Part shown: in pieces, positions 1-7,892 of the stretch
How positions within the stretch are numbered: the stretch's first letter is position 1
Layout: every line of letters begins with the position of its first letter
Assembly (NCBI RefSeq): GCF_014656355.1
Contig: NZ_BNCG01000025.1
Location: forward strand, 1 to 38,090
Direction of reading: 5' to 3'
From: Camelimonas fluminis
GTDB taxonomy: Bacteria > Pseudomonadota > Alphaproteobacteria > Rhizobiales > Beijerinckiaceae
Length of the DNA: 38,090 bases
Position numbers and translations under genes: made by a program
The notes under the pieces: model-generated
What the model was told of the DNA's origin: nothing
What the model saw: the letters and a program-made list of their open reading frames with translations, nothing else
The model's database searches: none

Positions 1-2
1 CC

Positions 3-359
3 CACCACAGCGTCTCACCCAGATTGTCGCGGAATCTCACCCTGTTTGTCGCGCGGCACCAGGCGTGTGCGGACATCTGGATTCAGCCTCGGCCGCTGGG
101 TGGTTGGGCAAATTCAGGCTTCAATTTGATTTACTGCAATGTTGGTTGTCTCGGCTGGCAGGATTTCGGCACGGGGGGCGGCTATGGAAATCGACGCGTG
201 AATGGATTCGATTCGAACCCGATATCAAATCCTGGATTGACTGCGTGGGACGGAACAAACGGACGATATCAGACCACCTGGGGTGCCTGGAACTCGGCCA
301 TTGGCGTCTATATCGGCGACGATTGGGGGCAGCAGATCCGGGTCGGTATGGGCTTCTGA
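3..359 (+). pseudogene. C-terminal fragment of an unknown Gly/Trp/Asn-rich protein
   Basis: The frame is open from the window edge to a TGA at 357-359, followed 30 bases later by a strong terminator. From about position 60 the translation is rich in Gly, Trp, Asn and aromatic residues (YCNVGCLGWQDF, DDWGQQIRVGMGF). That looks like the beta-rich C-terminal domain of a secreted or structural protein such as an adhesin or fibre tip; I cannot name a family. The first 53 bases are two copies of a tandem repeat unrelated to this composition, so the 5' part of the gene was probably replaced by a mobile-element end or lies outside the window. The only start-like codon is a TTG inside the repeat, with no ribosome site. 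Confidence 0.45.
13..53. repeat. Tandem direct repeat, 19-bp units 22 bp apart
   Basis: Units at 13-31 and 35-53 share the pattern TCTCACCC-N-G-N-TTGTCGCG and match at 17 of 19 positions. Short tandem repeats at a boundary are typical of the multiple terminal repeats of IS21-family elements, but no IS21 transposase lies in the window, so this is only a suggestion. The repeat sits exactly where the coding character of the following fragment begins. Confidence 0.5.
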
Positions 360-387
360 GGAGCCCTGTCCACGGAATTGGTGTTTC

Positions 388-419
388 GGGGCCCGCAGCG
401 TCCAGCGGGCCCTTTTTTG
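388..419 (+). terminator. Rho-independent terminator
   Basis: GGGCCCGC at 389-396 pairs perfectly with GCGGGCCC at 405-412 around an 8-nt loop and is followed by six T residues. It ends the transcript of the truncated gene that stops at 359. From here to the IS at 628 (about 200 bases) I see no gene. Confidence 0.85.
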
Positions 420-627
420 TGCCTGTATGCGTTGGAGATCGCGTGGAGAGCGCGCGTGAGGACGTGATGCCGTGCGCGACGGGACCTGCGTCTGGAAGGA
501 CGCGTGTCGGAGGAACCGGAGAACGTGGGAGGGGTTTGACGGCGCAGTGGCGCGCGTTGGAAATTGGAAGCGTGTGGGGGATTTTACAGGATGCAGTTCC
601 GCTGAGGCGCGGCCTCAAAGCATATTA

Positions 628-1524
628 GAGACCGTTTGAGAATGGGTTGAGGCGATTTCTGCGGTGTGATTCAAGCTTGGGATGTGGACCCGAGCGAGCC
701 GTAGCCGGATGGCTGGATTTGAGAAGCGCGCGAAGCGCTACCCGACTGACCTGACCGATGATGAGTGGGGCTTCATCGCGCCGTTTCTGCCGTCGGTGCC
801 GACGCGCGGGCGCAAGCCGAAGACCGACCTCCGCGAAGTGCTCGACGCGCTACGCTACCTGGCCCGGACGGGCGGCGGCTGGCGGATGCTGCCTAACGAT
901 TTCCCGCCCTGGCAGACAGTCTACTGGTGGTTCCGGCGGTTCGTTCGTCGCTTCCTGTTCAGAACGATCCATGACGTCGCGCTCATGCTTGATCGGGAGC
1001 GTGAGGGGCGGGAGCAAAGCCCGACCGCAGCGATCGTGGACAGCCAGTCCATCAAGGCGCCGACGGCGGAAAAGCGCGGTTTCGACGCCGGAAAGAAGGT
1101 GTTCGGTCGCAAGCGCCACATCGCTGTCGATACAGATGGGAGGCTGCTGATGGTCAATCTCACAACTGCCGACATCTCCGACAGCGCCGGCGCCCAACAC
1201 ATCGTCGCGGCTATCCGCAAGCGCTGGCCCTGGCTCAAGCATTTGTTCGCCGACGGAGCCTACGATCGCACCCGCCTCATGGACGCCGCTGCATATCACG
1301 ATTTCGTCCTCGAGGTCGTTCGCCGCACTGACAAACAATCCGGCTTCAAGGTGCTGCCAAGGCGATGGGTCGTCGAGCGAACCTTCGGCTGGATGACCCG
1401 GTGGAAGCGCCTCGTCAGAGACTATGAAGTGCGCCTCGACGTCTCCGAAGCCATGATCCATGTCGCGCTCGGAAGCCTCATGCTGCGGCGGATCGTACAT
1501 CCTTGAGCATTCTCAAACGGTCTC
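628..1524 (+). mobile_element. IS5-family (IS1031 group) insertion sequence, complete
   Basis: An 897-bp element bounded by perfect 17-bp inverted repeats: GAGACCGTTTGAGAATG at 628-644 and its complement at 1508-1524. It is flanked by the 3-bp direct repeat TTA (625-627 and 1525-1527), which fits the TNA target duplication known for the IS1031 group. It holds a single uninterrupted transposase gene. Intact ends, intact gene and identical target duplications indicate a recent, probably still mobile insertion. IS1031-type elements are best known from acetic acid bacteria, which helps place the host. Confidence 0.93.
682..1506 (+). CDS. IS5-family transposase, DDE type
   Basis: A 274-aa transposase that catalyses cut-and-paste movement of the surrounding IS. 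The N-terminal part (about 20-95) is the DUF4096-like DNA-binding region with YPTDLTDDEW and a Trp-rich stretch. The RNase H-like core carries the catalytic triad: Asp120 in IVDSQS, Asp191 in FADGAYD, and Glu232 in VVERTFGWMTRWKRLVRDYE, the last being the typical IS5 C-terminal signature. Length matches the roughly 270-280 aa of IS1031-group enzymes. A second Met at 709 is an equally plausible start, and neither has a convincing Shine-Dalgarno sequence. The gene is unbroken and ends 1 bp before the right inverted repeat. Confidence 0.93.
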   Translation: MWTRASRSRMAGFEKRAKRYPTDLTDDEWGFIAPFLPSVPTRGRKPKTDLREVLDALRYLARTGGGWRMLPNDFPPWQTVYWWFRRFVRRFLFRTIHDVALMLDREREGREQSPTAAIVDSQSIKAPTAEKRGFDAGKKVFGRKRHIAVDTDGRLLMVNLTTADISDSAGAQHIVAAIRKRWPWLKHLFADGAYDRTRLMDAAAYHDFVLEVVRRTDKQSGFKVLPRRWVVERTFGWMTRWKRLVRDYEVRLDVSEAMIHVALGSLMLRRIVHP

Positions 1525-1884
1525 TTACTGCATATGTATGACGCGGGCGCCGGATGAATAACTGGTGGTTTGCGCGCGGGGAATCGCCGGGATCGAGGCA
1601 AATGTGCGCGTATGGGTCTGCGCCTGGCCCGTGAAGAAATTCCTGTTCTGAGATGATTGGCTGGATGGGCGATAGAAAGTCGATTTGAAATCGACCATCT
1701 TTGAAATAGTGCTGCAGGTTTCGTCAAATCCCCTGCGGAGGTCGATTTTTCTGGGGTCGAGGCATTTGGCCATAACGACAAAATCGAATTTCATGCTGCT
1801 GTAGCTGAATGAACGCGTGTCCTCGCAGGACGCCCCCAACGCCATTAGGCCGACAAAACCTGTTAGACAAATTCGACCAAGCAT
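1525..1884 (-). CDS. Small putative lipoprotein (IS inserted at its stop codon)
   Basis: A 119-aa product starting with a hydrophobic segment and a lipobox (LMALGASC, Cys20), so it would be exported and lipidated. The rest is Ser/Arg/Thr-rich with no domain I recognise. The TAA stop is exactly the TTA target duplication at 1525-1527. Because the same TTA flanks the other side of the IS, the pre-insertion sequence also had TAA there, so the protein was probably not shortened. The insertion does cut it from its downstream sequence. The Shine-Dalgarno sequence is weak. Being real rests mainly on the signal sequence. Confidence 0.45.
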   Translation of the reverse strand: MLGRICLTGFVGLMALGASCEDTRSFSYSSMKFDFVVMAKCLDPRKIDLRRGFDETCSTISKMVDFKSTFYRPSSQSSQNRNFFTGQAQTHTRTFASIPAIPRAQTTSYSSGARVIHMQ

Positions 1885-2010
1885 GTCGGGCCTATGTTGG
1901 TGGCCGAGGCGATGGCTTCGACCGAATGCAATAAGCTTAATTGTGAATGAACCTGATGTCTACCTTCGCAGGCGTGTGGGTGGCGGTTGGATTCAAGGAA
2001 CGGACGGATT

Positions 2011-3084
2011 TCAGAAAATGTTTATAGGCTCCTTCAGTTCCCCCGTTTGCGGCTCCCGGCGTGGCGCGTCAGCGGCATGAGTAGGCAAAGACGTGGGGAT
2101 GCCGGTAGGTTCGAGTGGTGACGGAGACGCAGGCGCTTCAGGGGCGTGCGGGCTGATTGCTGTGTCTTCGTTGTGGGTGATGCCAGAGCGGCTTGGGTCG
2201 GGGCCATAATCCGTTGGAGCTGGATCGGTATCCAGTGGCCTGTCGCATGGCACGTTGATGTGGTTCTGCGGTTCGGTTGGGACCGTGCTTTCGGCCTCAG
2301 GAGTGTCATGGTTTACGACTGGGGAAGGGGTGTCGGGGATGCGCGCGGCTCGTGCGAGGAGGGTCTCGAGGGCTTGAAACGCGTCGGTATCCATGAGGGC
2401 TGATATCGACTTGCTTTCCGGTGAAGTTCGAATGGTGCGCACCAGGTCGAGGGCGGTAGCCGCGAGCTCCAGAAGCTCAATGGGTTTGGGGTCGGCGGCA
2501 ATGATCTTCAGGCGATAGGCCGCCTCCATGAACTGGGGCAGGCGTTCAACGGTCAGGGGCGCCGATGTTGAAGCGAGTGTCTCGGTCCAGCGTGCCTGAA
2601 ATTCCGCATCCTCGCGGTCGTGGGCGTCGATAGACAGCATGAATGGCTTGTTGGGCTCATGGTGGCCGCTGACATCCCAACGGATCAGATCTGCCGTGTT
2701 GCAGACCGATATGATCTGGAAGCCCAGGACGCGGCGCTTGAGCGCTCCCTCGTAGTCGTCGGTGGTGTCAAATGATCGGGGGTCGATCGAGCCCGATGCG
2801 GCAATTTCTGCCGCGGTTTCGATGAGTGACTGTGCAACGTCGAGGATTGAACCGATGGTACCTCGAAGTGCCGACGGGCTCACCGGGATTCTGACGATAC
2901 CGACCCGCGGGTGCTCGAGGGAGACAACATACTCTCCGGACGGCATGTCGAGGGTTTGGAGATATTGATCCGCGCCAGACATCAGGCAGCGCAGGGCAGC
3001 CTTGCGCTGGTCAGGGGAAAGGTCGGTGAGATTGCTGTCATTGAGAATTGCCAGGAGACGGGTTTCGTCGACTCTATGCGCCAC
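2011..3084 (-). CDS. Hypothetical protein with Pro-rich C-terminal tail
   Basis: 357 aa from a GTG start at 3084, chosen because GAGGAAA lies 6-7 bases upstream; a longer frame to 3138 lacks such a site. Residues 1-240 look like a folded, mostly helical cytoplasmic domain (HRVDETRLLAILNDSNLTDL at the start). The last 110 or so residues are rich in Pro, Thr, Ser and Glu and should be disordered. There is no signal peptide, no membrane segment and no motif I recognise. It lies downstream of the tad genes on the same strand and may be a distal member of that transcription unit or an independent gene. Function unknown. Confidence 0.7.
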   Translation of the reverse strand: MAHRVDETRLLAILNDSNLTDLSPDQRKAALRCLMSGADQYLQTLDMPSGEYVVSLEHPRVGIVRIPVSPSALRGTIGSILDVAQSLIETAAEIAASGSIDPRSFDTTDDYEGALKRRVLGFQIISVCNTADLIRWDVSGHHEPNKPFMLSIDAHDREDAEFQARWTETLASTSAPLTVERLPQFMEAAYRLKIIAADPKPIELLELAATALDLVRTIRTSPESKSISALMDTDAFQALETLLARAARIPDTPSPVVNHDTPEAESTVPTEPQNHINVPCDRPLDTDPAPTDYGPDPSRSGITHNEDTAISPHAPEAPASPSPLEPTGIPTSLPTHAADAPRREPQTGELKEPINIF

Positions 3085-3293
3085 GATAAATTTCCTCGAC
3101 AAGAACGAGAGTTGCCCAACCAAAAATGAACGCGGCACCCTACATGGGGTATCGATGGACCGTGCCGACGTTCTCAGAGCCAGGGTGGGGTGTCCGCGGG
3201 CCCGCGTCTTCGAGAGGAGATACTGACGAAGGCCAGGTCTGAAAACTGTGGTCGGGCGTTTGTGGCGTTTGCCGGCGGAAAGCTGGCGCCGCG

Positions 3294-3485
3294 TCAGTGC
3301 ATTTTCTTGGGCCGTTGGGCCTCTCTGGGAAGCAAGCCGTTGTCATCGTGTTCCTGCCAGTAGGTCAGCTCCGCCTCGGTCACGGAAGCCCGGATTGCGG
3401 CGCTCGTGGGCGTGTAGCCGCAGCGCAGGAGAGAAAGCGCCAGACGAATTCGGTCGGAGATGAGTTGAGGGTGAAATTTCAACAT
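3294..3485 (-). CDS. Small putative helix-turn-helix protein
   Basis: 63 aa from the ATG at 3485, with AAAGG about 8 bases upstream; the frame continues to 3539. The middle (RIRLALSLLRCGYTPTSAAI, then RASVTEAELTYW) resembles a resolvase-like helix-turn-helix in which a second helix follows a short turn. The rest is charged. It sits between tadD and the 357-aa gene on the same strand. It could be a small regulator of the locus, but the match is by eye and weak. Confidence 0.42.
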   Translation of the reverse strand: MLKFHPQLISDRIRLALSLLRCGYTPTSAAIRASVTEAELTYWQEHDDNGLLPREAQRPKKMH

Positions 3486-3622
3486 GCGCGTAGCCTTTGG
3501 CATTTTCGAAAATCTACGCGATGCCCTGATCCAATTCAATCTCGTGGAGGAAAATAAACGAATTCTGGGGCCATGTGGTCGCCGGCGACGCCGTAAACGG
3601 CGCTGATGTATGCGCAGGGTGG

Positions 3623-4390
3623 TCAGGGACCGGCGGATCGTGGTGAGGCCTGACGTGCTGTCTTCAAATTGTCCACCGCGGCCATGGCGTTAGTTGCGCC
3701 CTCCGTGGTTGTAACAGATGAGAGGACGGATTTTTCAGCGCTCCGTTTCCCCTGAAGACCGAGGACGATGGCAAGATTCTGCTGGATCCGTGGGTCGGAG
3801 CCGGGCTGTGCCAGAGCCTGTCGCAAGTAGACCTCTGCGTTTCCGTAGTTACGCTGGTAGGCGTATGAGAGCCCCAGGTTGGTCAGGACGGAAGGGTCGT
3901 CCGGCTTCACCCGGAGGGCCGCTTCATAGAGTTGCTGGGCCTGCTTATGGTTCCCGAGTTTGTCGTTGGCGACGCCCCGTGCGGAGAGTGTTCGCCAGTC
4001 TGGTGCGTCTGGCATGAACGCCTGCGTTAGCACCTGGTCTGCGCGGGCGTACTCTCCGATGGCAATGAGCGACTTCCCGTATGCGGCGAGTATTTCGGGG
4101 GTGGTCGGGTGGTTCATTACGAGTTTTTCGAGCACCGCGGATTGCTGCTCGTGGCGGTTCATGGCGCCTAGTGTTTCGGCATATGAAACCGCATTGGCGA
4201 CGTCTTGTGGCTCTTGCTTGTAAGTAGCGCTCTGCTTTTCAGCCCGCGCGCTGAGTTGGGTTTGTGTCAGGGCGGCGGCGTCTGTGGTTGTTTCCTTGCC
4301 GCCTTGTGCGGTGATGCAGCCGGACATGGTAATGCTGAGCATGAGCGCAAACGCGGGCCGTGCAAATAGCTGTTTGGATTTCGGGTACAT
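3623..4390 (-). CDS. tadD: TadD-like TPR lipoprotein of the Flp pilus machine
   Basis: 255 aa with a lipoprotein signal ending in ITMSGC (Cys25), followed by a polar linker and tetratricopeptide repeats over about residues 65-225 (AYGKSLIAIGEYARADQVL, AQQLYEAALRVKPDDPSVL, LGLSYAYQRNYGNAEVYLRQ). TadD is a periplasm-facing outer-membrane lipoprotein that helps secretin assembly in Tad systems. It is the last recognisable gene of the minus-strand tad run, 99 bases after tadC, which is wider than other gaps here and leaves room for its own promoter. Confidence 0.85.
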   Translation of the reverse strand: MYPKSKQLFARPAFALMLSITMSGCITAQGGKETTTDAAALTQTQLSARAEKQSATYKQEPQDVANAVSYAETLGAMNRHEQQSAVLEKLVMNHPTTPEILAAYGKSLIAIGEYARADQVLTQAFMPDAPDWRTLSARGVANDKLGNHKQAQQLYEAALRVKPDDPSVLTNLGLSYAYQRNYGNAEVYLRQALAQPGSDPRIQQNLAIVLGLQGKRSAEKSVLSSVTTTEGATNAMAAVDNLKTARQASPRSAGP

Positions 4391-4489
4391 GAATTATCCG
4401 TGGAATTAAAGGATGGAGCCGGGTTTTAACCGCAGCTCCGGTTCGAAAAAAAGCGTGGGAATATTTTTAGCAGATTTTTTTTGCGGTGG

Positions 4490-5413
4490 CTATTTCCAGC
4501 CGAACGCGTTGATGAGGGCGGGAACCACGATGATGGTCACGAAGGCAGGAACGAAAAACAGCACGATGAGCATGGAAAGTTTGGGCCCCATACCGGCGGC
4601 TTTCTTTTTCGCTGCCTGCATACGTTCGTTGCGGCTTTCGGCTGCCATGGTTCGCAGTGCGGATGCAACGCTGGTGCCCGACATCTCCGCCTGGATCAGG
4701 GCCGTGGTTGTTGACTGCACGGCCGGGATCGGGATGCGCTGCGCGAAATTTGCGTAGGCGTCTGTGCGATTGGGCAGATGGGACAACTCGGCAATCAGGT
4801 AGTTGAGTTCTGCGGCGAAGCTGCGGGATTGGAGGGAGATGTTGTGGGTCACTTTCCGGAGGGCCACCTCGACCGTCATGCCGGATTCGACAAGGATCAC
4901 GAGGAGGTCAAGTGCGTCCGGCCAAACTTTGGAAAATTCCGCCAATCGCTTTTGGGTCGTATTCGCAATGATGATTTCGGGGAGCTTTAGCCCAAAAAAG
5001 GCTGCCCCGATGACAGTGAGGACCCGAAGCAAGGGGGGCCAATCGACGACTTTAAAGCCGAACAGGTAGGTCACTGCAATGATAGCCAGGACGATCGGTG
5101 AGCAGAAGCGGGCAAAAAGGAAGATGGTCTCCGCACTCTCGGTGCGGTAACCGGCGCGAAACAGCTTTTCGCGGAAATCCTTCGGGCTGAGGTGATTGTG
5201 GAGCTGAAGACGCTGGACTGCGTACGCTGAGAGGTTTTCGATAAACTGGCTGTGGGTTGAAGGGCGTTTGATGGCGCCGTCGTTGCGGCCGGCATCGATC
5301 ACTTCCGCGAGCCGCCGGGCGGCTACCTCCCTCCGGGTGAGGGAGGGGAGATAGTTCGCAAGTATGGCGGCAATCGCGACGACAATGAATATTCCGATGA
5401 TTGCTTCATTCAT
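4490..5413 (-). CDS. tadC: TadC inner-membrane platform protein
   Basis: 307 aa with an N-terminal membrane helix (IIGIFIVVAIAAILANYL), a pair of central helices around 100-145, a cytoplasmic T2SSF (GspF-type) helical domain about 165-280 (WPDALDLLVILVESGMTVEVAL, QAEMSGTSVASALRTMA) and a C-terminal membrane helix (MLIVLFFVPAFVTIIVV). TadC pairs with TadB to form the inner-membrane platform through which the TadA ATPase drives Flp assembly. It starts 8 bases after the tadB stop, as expected for one operon. Confidence 0.93.
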   Translation of the reverse strand: MNEAIIGIFIVVAIAAILANYLPSLTRREVAARRLAEVIDAGRNDGAIKRPSTHSQFIENLSAYAVQRLQLHNHLSPKDFREKLFRAGYRTESAETIFLFARFCSPIVLAIIAVTYLFGFKVVDWPPLLRVLTVIGAAFFGLKLPEIIIANTTQKRLAEFSKVWPDALDLLVILVESGMTVEVALRKVTHNISLQSRSFAAELNYLIAELSHLPNRTDAYANFAQRIPIPAVQSTTTALIQAEMSGTSVASALRTMAAESRNERMQAAKKKAAGMGPKLSMLIVLFFVPAFVTIIVVPALINAFGWK

Positions 5414-5421
5414 GGCGGGCC

Positions 5422-6420
5422 TCAGATGGTCACGTTGGACATTTTGATCATGAGGAAACCGCCGATCGCCATCCAGAGGCTGGAGGCTACAGCGACCATG
5501 ATGCCCGTGTTGGTTGTGAAGAGCGGGACGATGAATTCAGGCGATACGATGTAAACCAGGCCGATAAAGAATATGGGCAGCGGACAGATAATGGCTGCGG
5601 ACACTTTGCCTTCCATGCTGAGTGCGGCGATTTCGCCGCGCATCGCCTTGCGGTCGCGCAATGTGGCTGAGAGGTTCCGAATGGGCTCTGCGAGGCTGCC
5701 ACCGTGTGCGGAGGTCACTGTCACGGCGATGGCGAGAAAGTTGGTTTCGGCGCACGGTATCCGCGCGGCGAGGTTAACCAGCGCCTCGGAAAGCGGCCGG
5801 CCGACGGATTGAGCGTCGCATACGATCGCGAATTCCGTACGGAGGGGTTCCTTGGCGTCTCTTGCGATGGTCCGGAAGCAGGCGTTTGGGTGTTGGCCCA
5901 CCATGGTGCCGCGGACGACGATATCGAGTGCGTTTGGCAACTCGTCGATAAAACTTGCGAAGCGCTTCGCACGTCGGCGGTTTGCGTACACGCGCAGCGC
6001 GAAGTAGCCAATGACCGCGCCAGCGATCGCGGCGACAAATATATTCTTTGAGAGGATAAGAACGCTGATGGCTGCCAGCGCGCCAATGACGATGCTCGAT
6101 AGATGAAATTGTTTCGTGGTCCAGGGCAGGCCAGCCTGTTCGATTAGAACGGAGATATCGGAGGACCTTTGCTGTTGGTCTGCTTCGAGCTGTTTGACGC
6201 CATCGGCTATGAGTTGACGGCGGCGCTCGGTTGCGCTTAGGCGCTGGCGTTTCTTGGTCTGGATCGCTGCGTTCTTCGTAAGGGTTTTCAGGCGCCGCGA
6301 GGCGGGTGTCTCGGCGCCAAAGGTCGGCTGAAATTGGAGAAAAAAAATGACGCCGGCAGCGGCCAGACAGAGCAAGAACGCGAGCGAATTGTTGGCGAAG
6401 AATTCAATCGTGGAGGCCAT
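5422..6420 (-). CDS. tadB: TadB inner-membrane platform protein
   Basis: 332 aa. An N-terminal membrane helix (FLLCLAAAGVIFFLQF) is followed by a basic linker, a helix pair near 100-145, the cytoplasmic T2SSF domain about 155-285 (ELPNALDIVVRGTMVGQHPN, TSAHGGSLAEPIRNLSATLR) and two C-terminal helices. It is the partner of TadC and contacts the CpaF/TadA ATPase. Its ATG is 1 base from the cpaF stop codon, so translation is probably coupled. Length is usual for the family. Confidence 0.93.
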   Translation of the reverse strand: MASTIEFFANNSLAFLLCLAAAGVIFFLQFQPTFGAETPASRRLKTLTKNAAIQTKKRQRLSATERRRQLIADGVKQLEADQQQRSSDISVLIEQAGLPWTTKQFHLSSIVIGALAAISVLILSKNIFVAAIAGAVIGYFALRVYANRRRAKRFASFIDELPNALDIVVRGTMVGQHPNACFRTIARDAKEPLRTEFAIVCDAQSVGRPLSEALVNLAARIPCAETNFLAIAVTVTSAHGGSLAEPIRNLSATLRDRKAMRGEIAALSMEGKVSAAIICPLPIFFIGLVYIVSPEFIVPLFTTNTGIMVAVASSLWMAIGGFLMIKMSNVTI

Positions 6421-6421
6421 G

Positions 6422-7840
6422 TCATCCTCGGGGGTCAGCGGTGGGCATAGCTTTCAACGCAGCGGATAGTTCGTCATGAACCTTGAAGTATTTGGCTTTC
6501 TCATAACAGATTGGCTTCGTGATCCCGAGGGAGTAGTGGCGGCCCACGATGGTGTCTTTTGGGCCGTCCCCTTCAATCTCGAACTTTACGAGATCCTGGA
6601 GAGTGATGGTACCGTTCTCCAGGTTTCCAACCTCTGTGATGTGGGTGATTTTTCGCGATCCGTCGTGCAGACGCTGGGTCTGGACGATAATATGGACGGC
6701 GGATTGGATGTGCTTCTGGATTACTTCAGAACGGAGATTGGGCTGCCCCATCATCACCATGGATTCTAGGCGGCTGATAGCGTCGCGGGGTGTATTGGCG
6801 TGGAGTGTGCCCATACTGCCATCGTGACCGGTGTTCATGGCCTGGAGGAGGTCGAATGCCTCCGGGCCACGGACTTCACCGACGACGATCCTGTCGGGAG
6901 TCTGACGCAGGCAGTTGCGGACCAGGTGCTCCATCGTGATGGCGCCTTTGCCCTCTGCGTTTGCTGTCCTTGTCTCCATGCGGAGCACATGATCCTGAAG
7001 GAGCATGAGTTCTGCAGTGTCTTCGCAGGTGATGGTGCGTTCGCTTGGATCAATCGCCTCGGTGAGGCAGTTGAGGAGTGTGGTCTTTCCCGACCCGGTG
7101 CCGCCCGAAACAATGATATTGCATCGGATCTTTCCAAGGACATGGAGGACTTTGGCGCCGTTTTCGCAAATTGCTTTGAGACGCACGAGGTCGTCCAGGC
7201 GGATCCGGTTCTTGGAAAACTTTCGGATTGTGATTGTTGGCCCGTCAATGGCTACGGGTGGAAGTGTGATGTTGATGCGCGAGCCGTCAGGCAGACGTGC
7301 GTCGACAATAGGGTTGGCGGTGTCGACGTTTTTCCCCACGCCGCTGGCCATTCGCTGGGCGATCTGGAGCAACTCTTGTTCATCAGCGAAGGGCGTGTTT
7401 GCGGGAATGTTGCGGCCGCCAACTTTGATGTATGTGCTGTTGAGACCGTTGACCATGATGTCAGCGATGTCGTCCCGCGCTAGCAGGGGCTCGAGGGGGC
7501 CGTATCCAAGAATATCGTTCTGGATATCTTTGATCATGAGCGCGGTGTGGTCGGCTGTCAGGTTGACGTTAAGGCGTACGATCACTTCGCGCACCTGCTG
7601 TTCGACCAGTTTGCGCCGCTCTGACTCCGGGTGGGATGGGTCAAGCGCCCCCAGCTGCTGATTGAAGGTCTTGATGACGTTTGCCTTGATTTCCTTCTTC
7701 GTCTGGAGGTGAGCGGGGCTTCTGGTCCCGTCGCCGACTGACGGGTCGGCTGCCGGTGTTGCCAGTTCTCTCGCCGAAGCTGTGCCGCTCTTCGCATTGT
7801 TCGGGAGTTCGGTGTCGGAAGATTTTGGTGCGAAAAGCAT
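6422..7840 (-). CDS. cpaF: TadA/CpaF secretion ATPase
   Basis: 472 aa, hexameric ATPase powering Flp pilus assembly at the cytoplasmic face. The N-terminal domain (about 45-200) is followed by the RecA-like core: Walker A GGTGSGKT (246-253), Asp box TCEDTAEL (271-278), Walker B region RIVVGEVRGPEA (317-328) and His box GHDGSMGTLHANTPRDA (338-354). All key residues are present, so it should be active. It lies between cpaE and tadB, the standard order in alphaproteobacterial cpa clusters. Confidence 0.96.
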   Translation of the reverse strand: MLFAPKSSDTELPNNAKSGTASARELATPAADPSVGDGTRSPAHLQTKKEIKANVIKTFNQQLGALDPSHPESERRKLVEQQVREVIVRLNVNLTADHTALMIKDIQNDILGYGPLEPLLARDDIADIMVNGLNSTYIKVGGRNIPANTPFADEQELLQIAQRMASGVGKNVDTANPIVDARLPDGSRINITLPPVAIDGPTITIRKFSKNRIRLDDLVRLKAICENGAKVLHVLGKIRCNIIVSGGTGSGKTTLLNCLTEAIDPSERTITCEDTAELMLLQDHVLRMETRTANAEGKGAITMEHLVRNCLRQTPDRIVVGEVRGPEAFDLLQAMNTGHDGSMGTLHANTPRDAISRLESMVMMGQPNLRSEVIQKHIQSAVHIIVQTQRLHDGSRKITHITEVGNLENGTITLQDLVKFEIEGDGPKDTIVGRHYSLGITKPICYEKAKYFKVHDELSAALKAMPTADPRG

Positions 7841-7892
7841 GGGCCTGACCTTCTCGTTTTAAGGGTGTGCTGGAGTTCCTGGTGGTCCGGCT

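Noticed and set aside
850-1500. 216-codon minus-strand frame inside the IS
   Set aside because: Antisense of the complete transposase; no motif.
6800-7483. Long plus-strand frame opposite cpaF
   Set aside because: Codon-aligned antisense of a well-identified ATPase; product is Cys/His-rich noise.
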